Part shown: piece by piece, positions 53,448-62,094 of the stretch
How positions within the stretch are numbered: the first letter of the stretch is position 1
Layout of the letters: each line of letters opens with the position of its first letter
Assembly: GCF_014284175.1 (NCBI RefSeq)
Contig: NZ_JACOGA010000019.1
Span: 30,470 to 94,469 of the forward strand
Origin: Affinundibacterium flavidum
GTDB lineage: Bacteria; Pseudomonadota; Gammaproteobacteria; Burkholderiales; Burkholderiaceae_D
Direction of reading: 5' to 3'
Length of the DNA: 64,000 nt
Made by a program: the position numbers and the translations under genes
Notes under the pieces: generated by a model
The model's database searches: none
Seen by the model: only the letters and a program-made list of their open reading frames with translations
Told to the model about the DNA's origin: nothing

Positions 53448-54335
53448 ATGTTACCTACTTCCTTAAACTCTCTCGTTACTTTCGAAGCAGCTGCGCGCCA
53501 TAAAAGCTATTCGCTGGCAGCCGCAGAATTGCATATTACGCATAGTGCTATCAGCCAGCAGATGCGATTGCTGGAAGACTCCTTGGGTGTAGCTTTATTT
53601 GAGCGCAAGGCGAGGCAGATGCAGTTGACTGCCGAGGGGGTATTGTTACTCAAACAAATTCAACCTGCTCTACGCCAAATCAGTCGTGCTTTGGCTCAGG
53701 TCAAAACCGAAAAGCGGGCACCAGCGATACGCGTGGCGACTTTGCAATCATTCGCTACCTTTTGGTTACTGCCGCGTTTAGGGCAATTTCAGGCGGCGCA
53801 TCCAGATCTGGCGATCCACATTCAAGCGGCGATAGGTTTGGTGAATCTGGACAAAACTCAGACTGATATCGCGATTCGTTTTGGTTTGGGGAAGTGGGAA
53901 GATTATGATGCTGAGAAATTGCTCGATGATCAGCTGTACCCAGTGTGTAGCCCAGATTTCAATGCAGGACGATTTCCGGGTAACCCCAAACAACTACGCA
54001 ATTACCGTATCTTGTGTGTAGAAAATGGGCGCGAATGGCAGAACTGGAGTCAGATTGCCGGTATTGATATCGCCAGTTTCAAACACGAAACCCATCATAG
54101 CGACAGCAATCTGATGTTGACTGCCGCTAAAGCCGGGCAAGGAATCGCGGTAGCACGGCATAGCCTGGTAGCAGGTGAAATTGAGGCAGGGAATCTGGTA
54201 CGCCTATTCGACGTGATCGCGCCATCCGACTATAGTTATTATCTGGTGACGCCCAAAGATTTGCAAAAGAACGAAGCGCTACAAGCCTTTGAGCAATGGT
54301 TAAAACAAGAGGCTAGGACTTTCGCTAAGCTATGA
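53448..54335 (+). CDS. LysR-family regulator, GcvA-like
   Basis: DNA-binding regulator (295 aa). The winged helix-turn-helix is residues 5-65 (FEAAARHKSYSLAAAELHIT, HSAISQQMRLLEDSLGVALF). The effector domain (about 92-290) has the GcvA-type pattern TLQSFATFWLLPRLGQFQ and DIAIRFGLGKW. It is divergent from the EamA gene across a 149-bp gap that holds repeats of GTAGCTATC but no clear LysR box. Confidence 0.9.
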   Translation: MLPTSLNSLVTFEAAARHKSYSLAAAELHITHSAISQQMRLLEDSLGVALFERKARQMQLTAEGVLLLKQIQPALRQISRALAQVKTEKRAPAIRVATLQSFATFWLLPRLGQFQAAHPDLAIHIQAAIGLVNLDKTQTDIAIRFGLGKWEDYDAEKLLDDQLYPVCSPDFNAGRFPGNPKQLRNYRILCVENGREWQNWSQIAGIDIASFKHETHHSDSNLMLTAAKAGQGIAVARHSLVAGEIEAGNLVRLFDVIAPSDYSYYLVTPKDLQKNEALQAFEQWLKQEARTFAKL

Positions 54336-54378
54336 GGCTAAGCAAGCTGTGGTTATCGCTAGCAGTCCAGCCTCTTTT
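54334..54378. terminator. possible terminator between convergent genes
   Basis: GAGGCT (54334) pairs with AGCCTC (54369-54374), followed by CTTTT, just after the LysR stop. The stem is short and the loop long, so this is weak. Confidence 0.35.
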
Positions 54379-54394
54379 CTTTCAATCACCTATC

Positions 54395-55807
54395 TTATAA
54401 AGCCTCGCGTAATGCTTGTTTGTTTCGATAATTGAGAAGTTGCGTGTTCAGGTTTTCGAGTGGCAGGTCGAGATCTTTGGCGTCGCTGATGGCTTTTTCT
54501 AGCCACTGTTCCGCAGCATGAAAATCGGCATTTTCAGCGTAGACGGCGGCGGCTGTTCGATAGTAGGTTTGTTTATCATGGTAGTCTGGATCTATTGATT
54601 GCAGATAATTGAGTGCTAATGCCGCATTGCGTATCGCTTTGTCTGGGTGCGTTGCTAGTATCCAAGCCAGCCTGAGTTTTGGTGCGTTATTTCCTTTTGA
54701 TATTGATGTGGCGGCTTTGTCTAGCCAATACATACCTTGATCTTCATTTTTTTGCAGATGCGTACCGCTGAGCAATTCTTGTCCTAATAAATATTGCGCA
54801 TCAACGATTTTTTGTGACGCGGCTTTTAGGAGCCATGCCAAGCTCTTATTCGGATCAGGTATGCACATATTGCCATTTAAGACGTTTTGCCCCAAGAAAA
54901 AGCTCGATACCCCGCTACCATTGTTTGCCGCTAATTGGTACCACTTGTTGGCATTTTTATCTGATTCTGCTTTTGGTTTGTAGTTGGTAAACGAGGGCAG
55001 GACATCAAGGTAATAGGCATAAACAAATTGCGCTTCTGCATTGCCAGTGTCTGCTTTTTCTTTTTGTTTTGATATAGCTTTTTCGATTTTTTTCTCGTCA
55101 AATTCCGTATCGGTGATGAGGAAATGAAAACGTGTTTTGACACCGTGTGTATCTGCTGCTTTTCCCGCAATCATCATTGGTTCGTATTGCCACTGACGAA
55201 CTGCATTGATCACCGCACGAGAAAATGCGGCATCTGAACTGTAGTACACCAGGTGATCTCTGGTAGTACCATCTTTGCTGACAGTAAAAAAGATATCAAC
55301 CCAGCCCACTTTGCCTTCCCGTAACATCGAAGCTGGATACCTAGGATTCACATTTTTGATCATATGCAAACGGCTCGATAAGGAGCTAGCGCCGGTGTAC
55401 ACAGGCACCATACTTTTTTCTATCGCAGCAGGATTGAATTGTGCGTAGAGATCTTGGTAAAGGCGATCCGCAGATTTTTTTTGATCATCGGATAAGCTCG
55501 TATAAATTGTTAGATGCAAGCCGCGTTCTTTGTATTCAGCATCTTGTGCTGCTAAGGCCAACCACGCATAGGCTTGAATACTGTCTTTGCTAACAAATTC
55601 ACCGCGAAAATACATGACGCCAAGATTGTATTGTGCGGACAGATCACCAAATTTTGCTGCTTGCTGGAATTCGCGAAATGCTTTTTCAAAATTTGCCTGT
55701 TCATAATATTTCATGCCCAGTTCAAAATCGGCTTTCGCAGTTCCGCTTAAGCCCATGAAAGAGAATGCCGCAGCACAAAAGCAGGCGCGGAAAAAAATCT
55801 TTGTCAT
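54395..55807 (-). CDS. exported Sel1 - TonB C-terminal - Sel1 repeat protein
   Basis: Exported protein (470 aa). The signal peptide is residues 1-26 (ends GTAKA|DFE). Sel1-like repeats follow at about 27-100 (FELGMKYYEQANFEKAFREF, AQYNLGVMYFRGEF). A TonB C-terminal domain is at about 145-240 (NPRYPASMLREGKVGWVDIF, AVINAVRQWQYEPMMIAGK). A second set of Sel1-like repeats runs from about 255 to 460 (AQYLLGQELLSGTHLQKNED). There is no membrane anchor or proline-rich spacer of a real TonB, so it is probably a periplasmic scaffold. The start has AAGGAC at 8 bases, inside the end of the upstream gene, 2 bp from its stop. The two are coupled. Confidence 0.85.
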   Translation of the reverse strand: MTKIFFRACFCAAAFSFMGLSGTAKADFELGMKYYEQANFEKAFREFQQAAKFGDLSAQYNLGVMYFRGEFVSKDSIQAYAWLALAAQDAEYKERGLHLTIYTSLSDDQKKSADRLYQDLYAQFNPAAIEKSMVPVYTGASSLSSRLHMIKNVNPRYPASMLREGKVGWVDIFFTVSKDGTTRDHLVYYSSDAAFSRAVINAVRQWQYEPMMIAGKAADTHGVKTRFHFLITDTEFDEKKIEKAISKQKEKADTGNAEAQFVYAYYLDVLPSFTNYKPKAESDKNANKWYQLAANNGSGVSSFFLGQNVLNGNMCIPDPNKSLAWLLKAASQKIVDAQYLLGQELLSGTHLQKNEDQGMYWLDKAATSISKGNNAPKLRLAWILATHPDKAIRNAALALNYLQSIDPDYHDKQTYYRTAAAVYAENADFHAAEQWLEKAISDAKDLDLPLENLNTQLLNYRNKQALREAL

Positions 55808-55809
55808 TG

Positions 55810-56415
55810 TTATTGTCCTTGTGACGAAGTTGCTGGAGTTGCAGTTGCCGCGACTTCCGTGATTGCAGTGATTGCGGTGGATAGGGGCGTGTATTGCAGC
55901 TCACTGACTTTGATGGCATTTTTATTGTTGCTGAATTGAATCGCTTCAAAAGAAATATGCGGTTGCACGGTGATTGTTTCGTTGTTGACTGAAATCGAAG
56001 TGAGTCTATTTTTATCCCAACTGATCGAAACTGCTACGTCATGGTCCCACTGTGAAGGTACACGGAAATACTTATACCGGGACTCAGTATTGCTAGTGTA
56101 AAACTCGATATGCGCTTCTGGCCCGGTTGAACATTCGTAACCAGAAAAACGAATCTGTATCGGATCTTTGCTTAATTTCTCATCAGTCAATAAAGCGATT
56201 TGTGTTGTTCCATGTCGTGGAACTAAGAGCTTGAATCGTAGCTGTCCCGGTTCACGATTAAGTGGCATACGCCATTCTTTAGTTTCACCGATGCTGGTGT
56301 TCATTGGCGGATAGTTGGCCGGTGACATGTTGGCACAAGCGGCTAACAAGCAAATTGGCGCGATCAAAAAAATACGCGCCAAAAGGCGCGACGGAAAACG
56401 TGAATGATGATTCAT
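55810..56415 (-). CDS. predicted lipoprotein, unknown
   Basis: Lipoprotein (201 aa) with lipobox LLAAC (Cys27) after an N-terminal basic region. The mature part is mostly beta (RFKLLVPRHGTTQIALLTDE, VAVSISWDKNRLTSISVN) and ends with an Ala/Thr-rich tail (TAITEVAATATPATSS). It is followed 2 bp later by the Sel1/TonB-C gene, so the two likely act together at the envelope. No family is recognised. Confidence 0.72.
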   Translation of the reverse strand: MNHHSRFPSRLLARIFLIAPICLLAACANMSPANYPPMNTSIGETKEWRMPLNREPGQLRFKLLVPRHGTTQIALLTDEKLSKDPIQIRFSGYECSTGPEAHIEFYTSNTESRYKYFRVPSQWDHDVAVSISWDKNRLTSISVNNETITVQPHISFEAIQFSNNKNAIKVSELQYTPLSTAITAITEVAATATPATSSQGQ

Positions 56416-56569
56416 ACGGAGCGTGTTGTATGGTTATTGTCGGTGCAGAGAATTGAAAAAATCTCGCAAAGTATGATGCATTTAAGATATTGCTACAAGT
56501 ACCATATTTTGAATGCATTGAATATCTTGAATATCATGCAGACCTTGAAGAATTCATGCTTGTGCGTTT

Positions 56570-56965
56570 TCACTCCGCTGTATGGCATACCGCTTCGACA
56601 TTATTTCTATCGGGATCAAATACAAATGCGCCGTAGTAATTGGCATGGTAGTGCGGACGTAGGCCGGGTTTGCCATTATCTTCACCACCGTGTGTCATTG
56701 CTTCTTGGTAAAAGGCGTCAACTGCTGTGCGTGATGTTGCGGTAAACGCGACATGGCGCGGCGTCGCTTTCTCTTTACTTTCAATAATCCAGAAAGTCGG
56801 CTTACCTTCCACCCCAAACGCACACATTCTTTGCGTTGGAAAATCGGCATTCCATTCTGCGACAAATTCCATTTGTAGCGTAAAACCCAGTGGCGCAAAC
56901 GCCGACAAATAAAAATCCTTAGTCGCTACATAGTCTGTTGCATAGGTACTTAGATGATCGATCAT
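56570..56965 (-). CDS. VOC/glyoxalase-like domain protein
   Basis: Single-domain vicinal-oxygen-chelate protein (131 aa). It begins MIDHLSTYATDYVATKDFYL, has the middle FWIIESKEKATPRHVAFTA, and ends YGAFVFDPDRNNVEAVCH, the pattern of small glyoxalase/bleomycin-resistance proteins. Metal-binding His and Glu candidates are in positions used by the family (DHL, RHVAF, NNVEAV). The substrate is unknown. Confidence 0.87.
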   Translation of the reverse strand: MIDHLSTYATDYVATKDFYLSAFAPLGFTLQMEFVAEWNADFPTQRMCAFGVEGKPTFWIIESKEKATPRHVAFTATSRTAVDAFYQEAMTHGGEDNGKPGLRPHYHANYYGAFVFDPDRNNVEAVCHTAE

Positions 56966-57127
56966 AATGTATTGTTCCTCGTCTTTGGGTTTACTCGTAA
57001 TGTCGCTTGTACGTTTGGCGACCTTGTTAATCTATGGCAGTGAACATCTAGCAGTGTGCATAAGGAAGTGAGTCTTAACTGCTAGTAATTATCCCTGCGT
57101 TTTATCTTAATCGTTGCAATAAAAGGC

Positions 57128-58651
57128 TTAGTTCATATTCACGTGGCCAGAATCGGTATCCTCCGTTTTTTTGATTGGTGTGATGGGAAAAGTCGTGTGC
57201 CGATTTTTCGTCTTGGAACTGTTTCGCACTAGTTTATTGTCGTTGATACTGGCGCGTATTTCTTTGAGTTTGCTCGATTCTCGATAGAGTAAATTGAAAC
57301 TTTCGAAAGGAATCATTTTGCCATCAGCTTGCGCAAAATGTATGCAAGATTTTTTCAGTGCACGAATGTCTAGCGAATAGGCGTCCATAAACTGCACGAT
57401 TAAAACACGAAAAACATTGTCGTAACTGAGATTTTGGGGTGCGGAGATGAGTGGTAGGCAGCACATTAATTCAGACAGACAGTTGGCTTGTGACTCTGGC
57501 GAATGATTCGTGGAAAATAATTTGAATATTTGATCCTTTACATTGAGTTTTATCGCTTCATCGCGTTCAAAAACAATCGTGTTACCGCTACCCTCTACCA
57601 ATGATTGTGGATCTAGATAGCGCGTTAGCGGAACTGCCTTGTCAGCGGTTTTTAAAGCATAGGCCATGGCCAAAGTATCCGGATTGCAGGGGACGGGCAC
57701 AATATCTTTCAGCGTAAAAATCGGCGCTTGTTCAGCGATTTTTCGACGAACTTCTGACACCGTGAGACGATGTAACCGAGCATCGTATTTTTCAACTCTG
57801 CCTGCATCTTGAATCGGTTGGAGCGTGACGCCTCGCACGCATCGTTGCCTTAGTCCAAAGTGTATAACATCGCCAATTTCATCATCGTTTAGACCTTTTT
57901 TCAAGGTCATTACCAAGGTCGTTGATAGATTTACTTCATTGAGATTGTCTATGGCTTGCTGGCGAATTCGACGCAAATCTGCACCGCGTAAAGTTTTATG
58001 CACTTCAGCTCGGAACGAATCAAATTGCAGATACACCTCAACACCTGGTGCGTAAGTCGCCAAACGCGCAACGAATTCTTTGTCCTGTGCGAGTACGATG
58101 CCATTGGTATTGATCATGATATGTTTGATCGGCCGTGCTTTGGCGGCGTCCATAATTTCCCAAAAATTAGGATGCAATGTGGGTTCACCACCAGATAGTT
58201 GCATGACGTCGGCCTCACCTTCATTGGCGACGACGGTATCGAGCATCTTGATGATTTCTGCTAATGATTTATGTTGCAATTTGTGCGTGCCACTTTCTGC
58301 GTAGCAGACCGGGCAGTTGAGATTACAGTTGTCCGTGATTTCGACTATCGATAGGCAGGAGTGTTGCATGTGGTCTGGGCACAAGCCGCAATCATAAGGA
58401 CAGCCATACTCCATTTTGGTATTGAAAATTTGCGGCATTTCGGGATGCTTCACAAATACTTCCCGGCACAGACGATAGTATTCAACATCGTCACTGATCA
58501 ATACGCGTTCTGTGCCATGTGCGGAGCACCATTTGTCCATGTAGACTCGATCATCTTTGAAAATAATTTTGGCTTCTACGGGATGCAAACAGTTCGAGCA
58601 AATTGAACTAGTTGTGTCATAAAACAAGTAAGGGCGGATTTTTCGTGACAT
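57128..58651 (-). CDS. MJ0619/Tes-type radical SAM enzyme
   Basis: Radical SAM protein (507 aa) with the layout of archaeal MJ0619 and tetraether-lipid synthase (Tes) proteins. The N-terminal zinc-ribbon-like part has ICSNCLHPVEAKI and DKWCSAHGTERVLIS. A cysteine triplet follows at about residues 83-90 (CPYDCGLCPDH), then the radical SAM cluster CNLNCPVCYAESG at about 108-120 and the SAM contact LSGGEPTLHPN. A C-terminal region from about 400 holds LSELMCCLPLI. The start at 58651 (MSRKIRPYLFYDTT) is 1 bp after the upstream lipoprotein stop; 58669 is possible. The family does radical methylations or C-C couplings. A lipid target here is inferred from the Lgt-like neighbour. Confidence 0.88.
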   Translation of the reverse strand: MSRKIRPYLFYDTTSSICSNCLHPVEAKIIFKDDRVYMDKWCSAHGTERVLISDDVEYYRLCREVFVKHPEMPQIFNTKMEYGCPYDCGLCPDHMQHSCLSIVEITDNCNLNCPVCYAESGTHKLQHKSLAEIIKMLDTVVANEGEADVMQLSGGEPTLHPNFWEIMDAAKARPIKHIMINTNGIVLAQDKEFVARLATYAPGVEVYLQFDSFRAEVHKTLRGADLRRIRQQAIDNLNEVNLSTTLVMTLKKGLNDDEIGDVIHFGLRQRCVRGVTLQPIQDAGRVEKYDARLHRLTVSEVRRKIAEQAPIFTLKDIVPVPCNPDTLAMAYALKTADKAVPLTRYLDPQSLVEGSGNTIVFERDEAIKLNVKDQIFKLFSTNHSPESQANCLSELMCCLPLISAPQNLSYDNVFRVLIVQFMDAYSLDIRALKKSCIHFAQADGKMIPFESFNLLYRESSKLKEIRASINDNKLVRNSSKTKNRHTTFPITPIKKTEDTDSGHVNMN

Positions 58652-58652
58652 A

Positions 58653-59549
58653 TTATGGGATACCAGCATACGTGTTGGGATTGGGGTAAGTGCTCTCTGA
58701 GTCGTGAACTAATTTTTTATATGTTTCTGCGATCTGATAGGCTTGCTCGATTTCTCGTGGTGTCAATTGTGTTTTGAAGTAAGCGATCCTCTGTTGAGTT
58801 GAATCTGTGTTGCGATATTCTGTTTTTCTATGAATTAAGAGAATGGCCAATGTTTCTGCCTGAGAGAGTTCTTCGTGCCCAACAATACGGAGTGGATCGC
58901 TAGGTTTAATAACGATGTAGGCTTTTCCGCAGTGTATGAGTTCACGTAAGTACCATAGCTGTGCGAGCGTCTTGTCTTTCTTCGTAACCCTGCCTTGCGA
59001 GTAGATCTCCGATAAAATTGCAGCGGGATTTTCGTTGGGATCGCTGGCGCGTGCATCTTCGGTGATCTGCGTTGAGTACAAGCTTTTCGCGAGACATATT
59101 TTACTTGCTGATTTTATGAGCAAGTTGATGCCAGCTTCTGGAGAACGTTGAAATTCAACTTCAGTTAAATCAAATTTCTTATATGGTGTAGCGGAACCAT
59201 AGATGAGAAATTTTGCATAATAATATTCTGCGCTCGGGTATTGATCATCAACCGCACTTTTCAGGTAGGATAGTCCCGTGTTTAAGTCACGAGTAAAGTG
59301 CCCTTGAGGGTCTAGGTACGCGAAGCTTAGTATTGTTTTTGACACCGGATTTGTCTTCGCCGATAGAATTAAATCGCTATAGTATTCGTTCTCTTTTCTC
59401 TGCATCGCTACTTTCTCGGATGCGAGGCGTTTGTTAGTTTCTTCTGGCGACGGGCTAGATTTCAGTATATAGCTGACGCAACCTGTGCCGCCAATCAAAC
59501 TCAATGCCAGTATCAGAATACTGATTTGTAGCTTTGCGTTCTTCATCAT
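58653..59549 (-). CDS. lipoprotein with Sel1/TPR-like region, in the Lgt-like operon
   Basis: Predicted lipoprotein (298 aa): signal region MMKNAKLQISILILALSLIG with lipobox GGTGC (Cys24). The mature part is helical with Sel1-like units (LNTGLSYLKSAVDDQYPSAE, AAILSEIYSQGRVTKKDKTL, AQLWYLRELIHCG). It has 7 bp to the Lgt-like stop before it and 1 bp to the radical SAM start after it, so all three are one operon. It may anchor the enzyme complex to a membrane. No function is known. Confidence 0.75.
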   Translation of the reverse strand: MMKNAKLQISILILALSLIGGTGCVSYILKSSPSPEETNKRLASEKVAMQRKENEYYSDLILSAKTNPVSKTILSFAYLDPQGHFTRDLNTGLSYLKSAVDDQYPSAEYYYAKFLIYGSATPYKKFDLTEVEFQRSPEAGINLLIKSASKICLAKSLYSTQITEDARASDPNENPAAILSEIYSQGRVTKKDKTLAQLWYLRELIHCGKAYIVIKPSDPLRIVGHEELSQAETLAILLIHRKTEYRNTDSTQQRIAYFKTQLTPREIEQAYQIAETYKKLVHDSESTYPNPNTYAGIP

Positions 59550-59556
59550 GTCCTTC

Positions 59557-60303
59557 CTAGGCTAATTTGCGTAATTGACGGATAGTGATAGGGAGGTATA
59601 TGAGCAGGCTAATCGAGCAGATAATTTGAATGCCACTTAATCCAAAACCATAGTCAAACGGAAGTGGCTTGAAGCCATCAATAAATAAGCGCCAAAATAG
59701 ATACCCAGTTAGGTAGAGTTTGAACATTAATCCTGGTGCAGTTTGCCAACGATTTTTATTTGCTATAAGCGAGCTCCCCCAGATCCATACAAAAAGAATG
59801 TCGTAGAGCTGCGTTGGATGGCGCAGAGTTCCATCGCCGAAATCTATACCCCAGACCATGCTCGTTGGATTGCCGTAAGTGCCGTCGTTTAGACCCGCGA
59901 GATAGCAACCTATACGACCTACCGTGGTGCTGACGATTAATGGCAACACAAAATTGTCACCCGTTGACTGACTTTGATGCAGTAATTTTTTACCGATTTC
60001 TACCCCGATCAACCCACCGATTAATCCGCCAACAATCGATTGACCCGAAAAAATTAAGCCTATGTGTGCTTCAATATTTTTCCAAAGGTGGGGATATTCT
60101 AGCCAGAACACCAATTTATTACCGATTGCCGCACCGAGTATGCAAGCAACAATGACGCCGAAATGTCCGCTTACTAAAATTCCAGATTGTTGATGTCGGG
60201 CACGCTGCAAGCGATATAGCTGCACGCCAATCGCGATGGCTAACCATTCAAATACGAGATGAGTAAAGTGTGCAGCAGATGGCGATAGAACAAAACTTTT
60301 CAT
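59557..60303 (-). CDS. divergent prolipoprotein diacylglyceryl transferase (Lgt) family protein
   Basis: Membrane protein (248 aa) with about seven hydrophobic helices in the Lgt fold. Family motifs are present in altered form: STTVGRIGCYLAGLNDGTYG (Lgt: GRxxNFxNxE region) and LRHPTQLYDILFVW (Lgt: RHPSQLYE). The key His-Gly-Gly of Lgt is missing: the equal position reads FSGQSIVGG. So this is probably a paralogue with another substrate, not the cell's main Lgt. It is the first gene of the operon that ends with the radical SAM enzyme. Confidence 0.85.
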   Translation of the reverse strand: MKSFVLSPSAAHFTHLVFEWLAIAIGVQLYRLQRARHQQSGILVSGHFGVIVACILGAAIGNKLVFWLEYPHLWKNIEAHIGLIFSGQSIVGGLIGGLIGVEIGKKLLHQSQSTGDNFVLPLIVSTTVGRIGCYLAGLNDGTYGNPTSMVWGIDFGDGTLRHPTQLYDILFVWIWGSSLIANKNRWQTAPGLMFKLYLTGYLFWRLFIDGFKPLPFDYGFGLSGIQIICSISLLIYLPITIRQLRKLA

Positions 60304-60483
60304 GAAACCCTATTCACGCTGTTGGCGCTTTATTTCTTGATTTATTATTTTTTGATTTATTGTCTAGCGTCACCACTATTGCTTGCATATTCCACTCGAC
60401 GCTGGAAGTATAGAATTTATCGTTCCTAGACAGCTAAAATCTTCACCATCATTCCGTCAGTGTTTTTTTTTGACGAGTGGTAT

Positions 60484-60708
60484 TTATTCCTGCTTCTTCG
60501 ATATTCGATAGATGGCGTAAGCGAAATTAATGGCGATGATTAATCCGACCAAGCCCGGAATTGCGAATATGAATCCACCGTTCATAAAGCCTTGAACGAA
60601 ATCGTTGTTGAAGAAGCCTACCGACACACCGAACAGACCGCACCATCCAAATCCAACCATGAAAATAAGGCAGAACACGATTTTGATAATATTGAAGAAA
60701 TTTTTCAT
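60484..60708 (-). CDS. small two-helix membrane protein
   Basis: Protein of 74 aa from ATG 60708 (MKNFFNIIKIVFCLIFMVGF), with two membrane helices (about 8-30 and 43-66) and a basic end (YRISKKQE). GAGG lies 11 bases upstream. The longer frame to 60822 has no added signal. Unknown function. It lies upstream of the Lgt-like operon, 180 bp before its first gene, on the same strand. Confidence 0.6.
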   Translation of the reverse strand: MKNFFNIIKIVFCLIFMVGFGWCGLFGVSVGFFNNDFVQGFMNGGFIFAIPGLVGLIIAINFAYAIYRISKKQE

Positions 60709-61228
60709 CTGGGATTGAACCTCAATAAATAAGCGGGATTCAGTGAATACCTGCATTGGATTGCTAAGTTTTTGTGTATTTCTTATGCATGGAATAAATA
60801 TCGGATTTACACAAAACTCCATGGGCTAGCGCTTGATTGCGCAGGGCGATTAGGACAAGGTACTCATTACTGACTCTAATTAATCTTCAGACCAATACAG
60901 CATTCCCTGTGATCGCGTATTCCACCGGAACACAACAACGTTAGCGCCTGTCTTGCGTAAGTCCTAAAATATTGAATAGTAAGCTTTGCAAAAAGGCATC
61001 CTAGCTTAGTCTTTTGTAAAAGACAAATACTTAATTGAAGTAGAGCTTGCTCATTTTGACGGAACTTCGATAGGCTGACAGTGAGTCGTCAAGCAAAGCT
61101 AAGTCTTCACGCTCGATCAGGAATTTGGTGTGCCTCAGATGAGTATTCGCGTTGTTGCGGTTAATTCCTCATGGAGGCATTTGATGGGCGAGACTAATCG
61201 GAATTGTGGTCTATGTGAGACCGCGTTT
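60709..61228. other. intergenic region
   Basis: 520 bp without a convincing gene. The stretch CTTGCGTAAGTCCTA (about 60952-60966) matches the tail seen in the repeats at 16690 and 27665. Nothing else is recognised. Confidence 0.45.
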
Positions 61229-61882
61229 TTAGGCGAGAGCAATCACATCTATCAAAATATGCGCGAACGCGACTGGCCACAGCGAGCGCACGCGCCAGTA
61301 GTAAAGGCTAAATATCACGCCGACTACGACCACAGATATTGCGCCGATCGGGCCTTGATATAGATGGTAGAGCAATCGTATGAAAACACTAAGTCCGATA
61401 GCGATAGATGCGCCAGCTGCGGCAAATCCACGAACGAGATAGCCCAAGAGAAAGAATTCTTCGTAGAGTCCGTTCAATACGGACAACGCAGTCAAGTACA
61501 TGAGCGATGGTCTCGCATTCGATGCGATGATCGCGATCGGTTCAGGTTCAAGCGATCGATATGAAAATACGGGCTCAATGAAAGACCACGCAAGTAGAGT
61601 AACAGCGCAAAGTAACATACCGTGAACGCAGCCTTTCAAGCTCGGCTTTGGCAATAGTTCACGAATTGAATATCCACAAAAATGCAAAAACAAGAATGCT
61701 AGCCCGCCAAGAATAAGCTCAATGAGCATCAGATTTGTAAGGCTGCTGTCCGAGAATGAGCCAGACGTCGGAAAATTGCTTGCCACGGCATCGATAGAAG
61801 CGATGATGAAGTAACCGAAAGCGATAGCAACGAGTATGCTTGCTTCGGCGAAGGATGGGGTGGTTTTGGATTGAGCGGACAA
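61229..61882 (-). CDS. CPBP-family intramembrane protease-like protein
   Basis: Membrane protein (217 aa) of the CPBP (CAAX protease / bacteriocin processing, Abi) family. The glutamate motif is NGLYEEFFLLGYLVRGF (Glu-Glu with a later Arg). A second motif is RLLYHLYQGPIGA with His. The third is FAHILIDVIAL with His and Asp. Six to seven membrane helices are seen. The start is a TTG at 61882 with no ribosome site; no ATG is in frame before the stop upstream, so the N-terminus is uncertain. It may cut signal or prenyl-type peptides. Confidence 0.83.
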   Translation of the reverse strand: MSAQSKTTPSFAEASILVAIAFGYFIIASIDAVASNFPTSGSFSDSSLTNLMLIELILGGLAFLFLHFCGYSIRELLPKPSLKGCVHGMLLCAVTLLAWSFIEPVFSYRSLEPEPIAIIASNARPSLMYLTALSVLNGLYEEFFLLGYLVRGFAAAGASIAIGLSVFIRLLYHLYQGPIGAISVVVVGVIFSLYYWRVRSLWPVAFAHILIDVIALA

Positions 61883-62029
61883 AGGAGAATTCTAAAGTTG
61901 AAATGCAAACGTGGTTATTTGTGAAAATTTATCGATGAAAACTTCGCATTCGCAGGCGCAATTGGTAGATCAATATGGATAAATTTAGCTATTCTTATGG
62001 CCAGATAATGCACTGCATCATCAAATTTA

Positions 62030-62094
62030 TTATCAATCTTCATTATCAATCTTCATTGTCAATCTTCATTATCAATATTTATTATCGATATTTT
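62030..62094. repeat. 13-bp tandem repeat, 5 units
   Basis: ATTATCAATCTTC at 62030 and 62043, ATTGTCAATCTTC at 62056, then ATTATCAATATTT and ATTATCGATATTT. The last two units lie in the 3' end of the solute-binding gene, so its final codons are part of the repeat. Confidence 0.85.
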
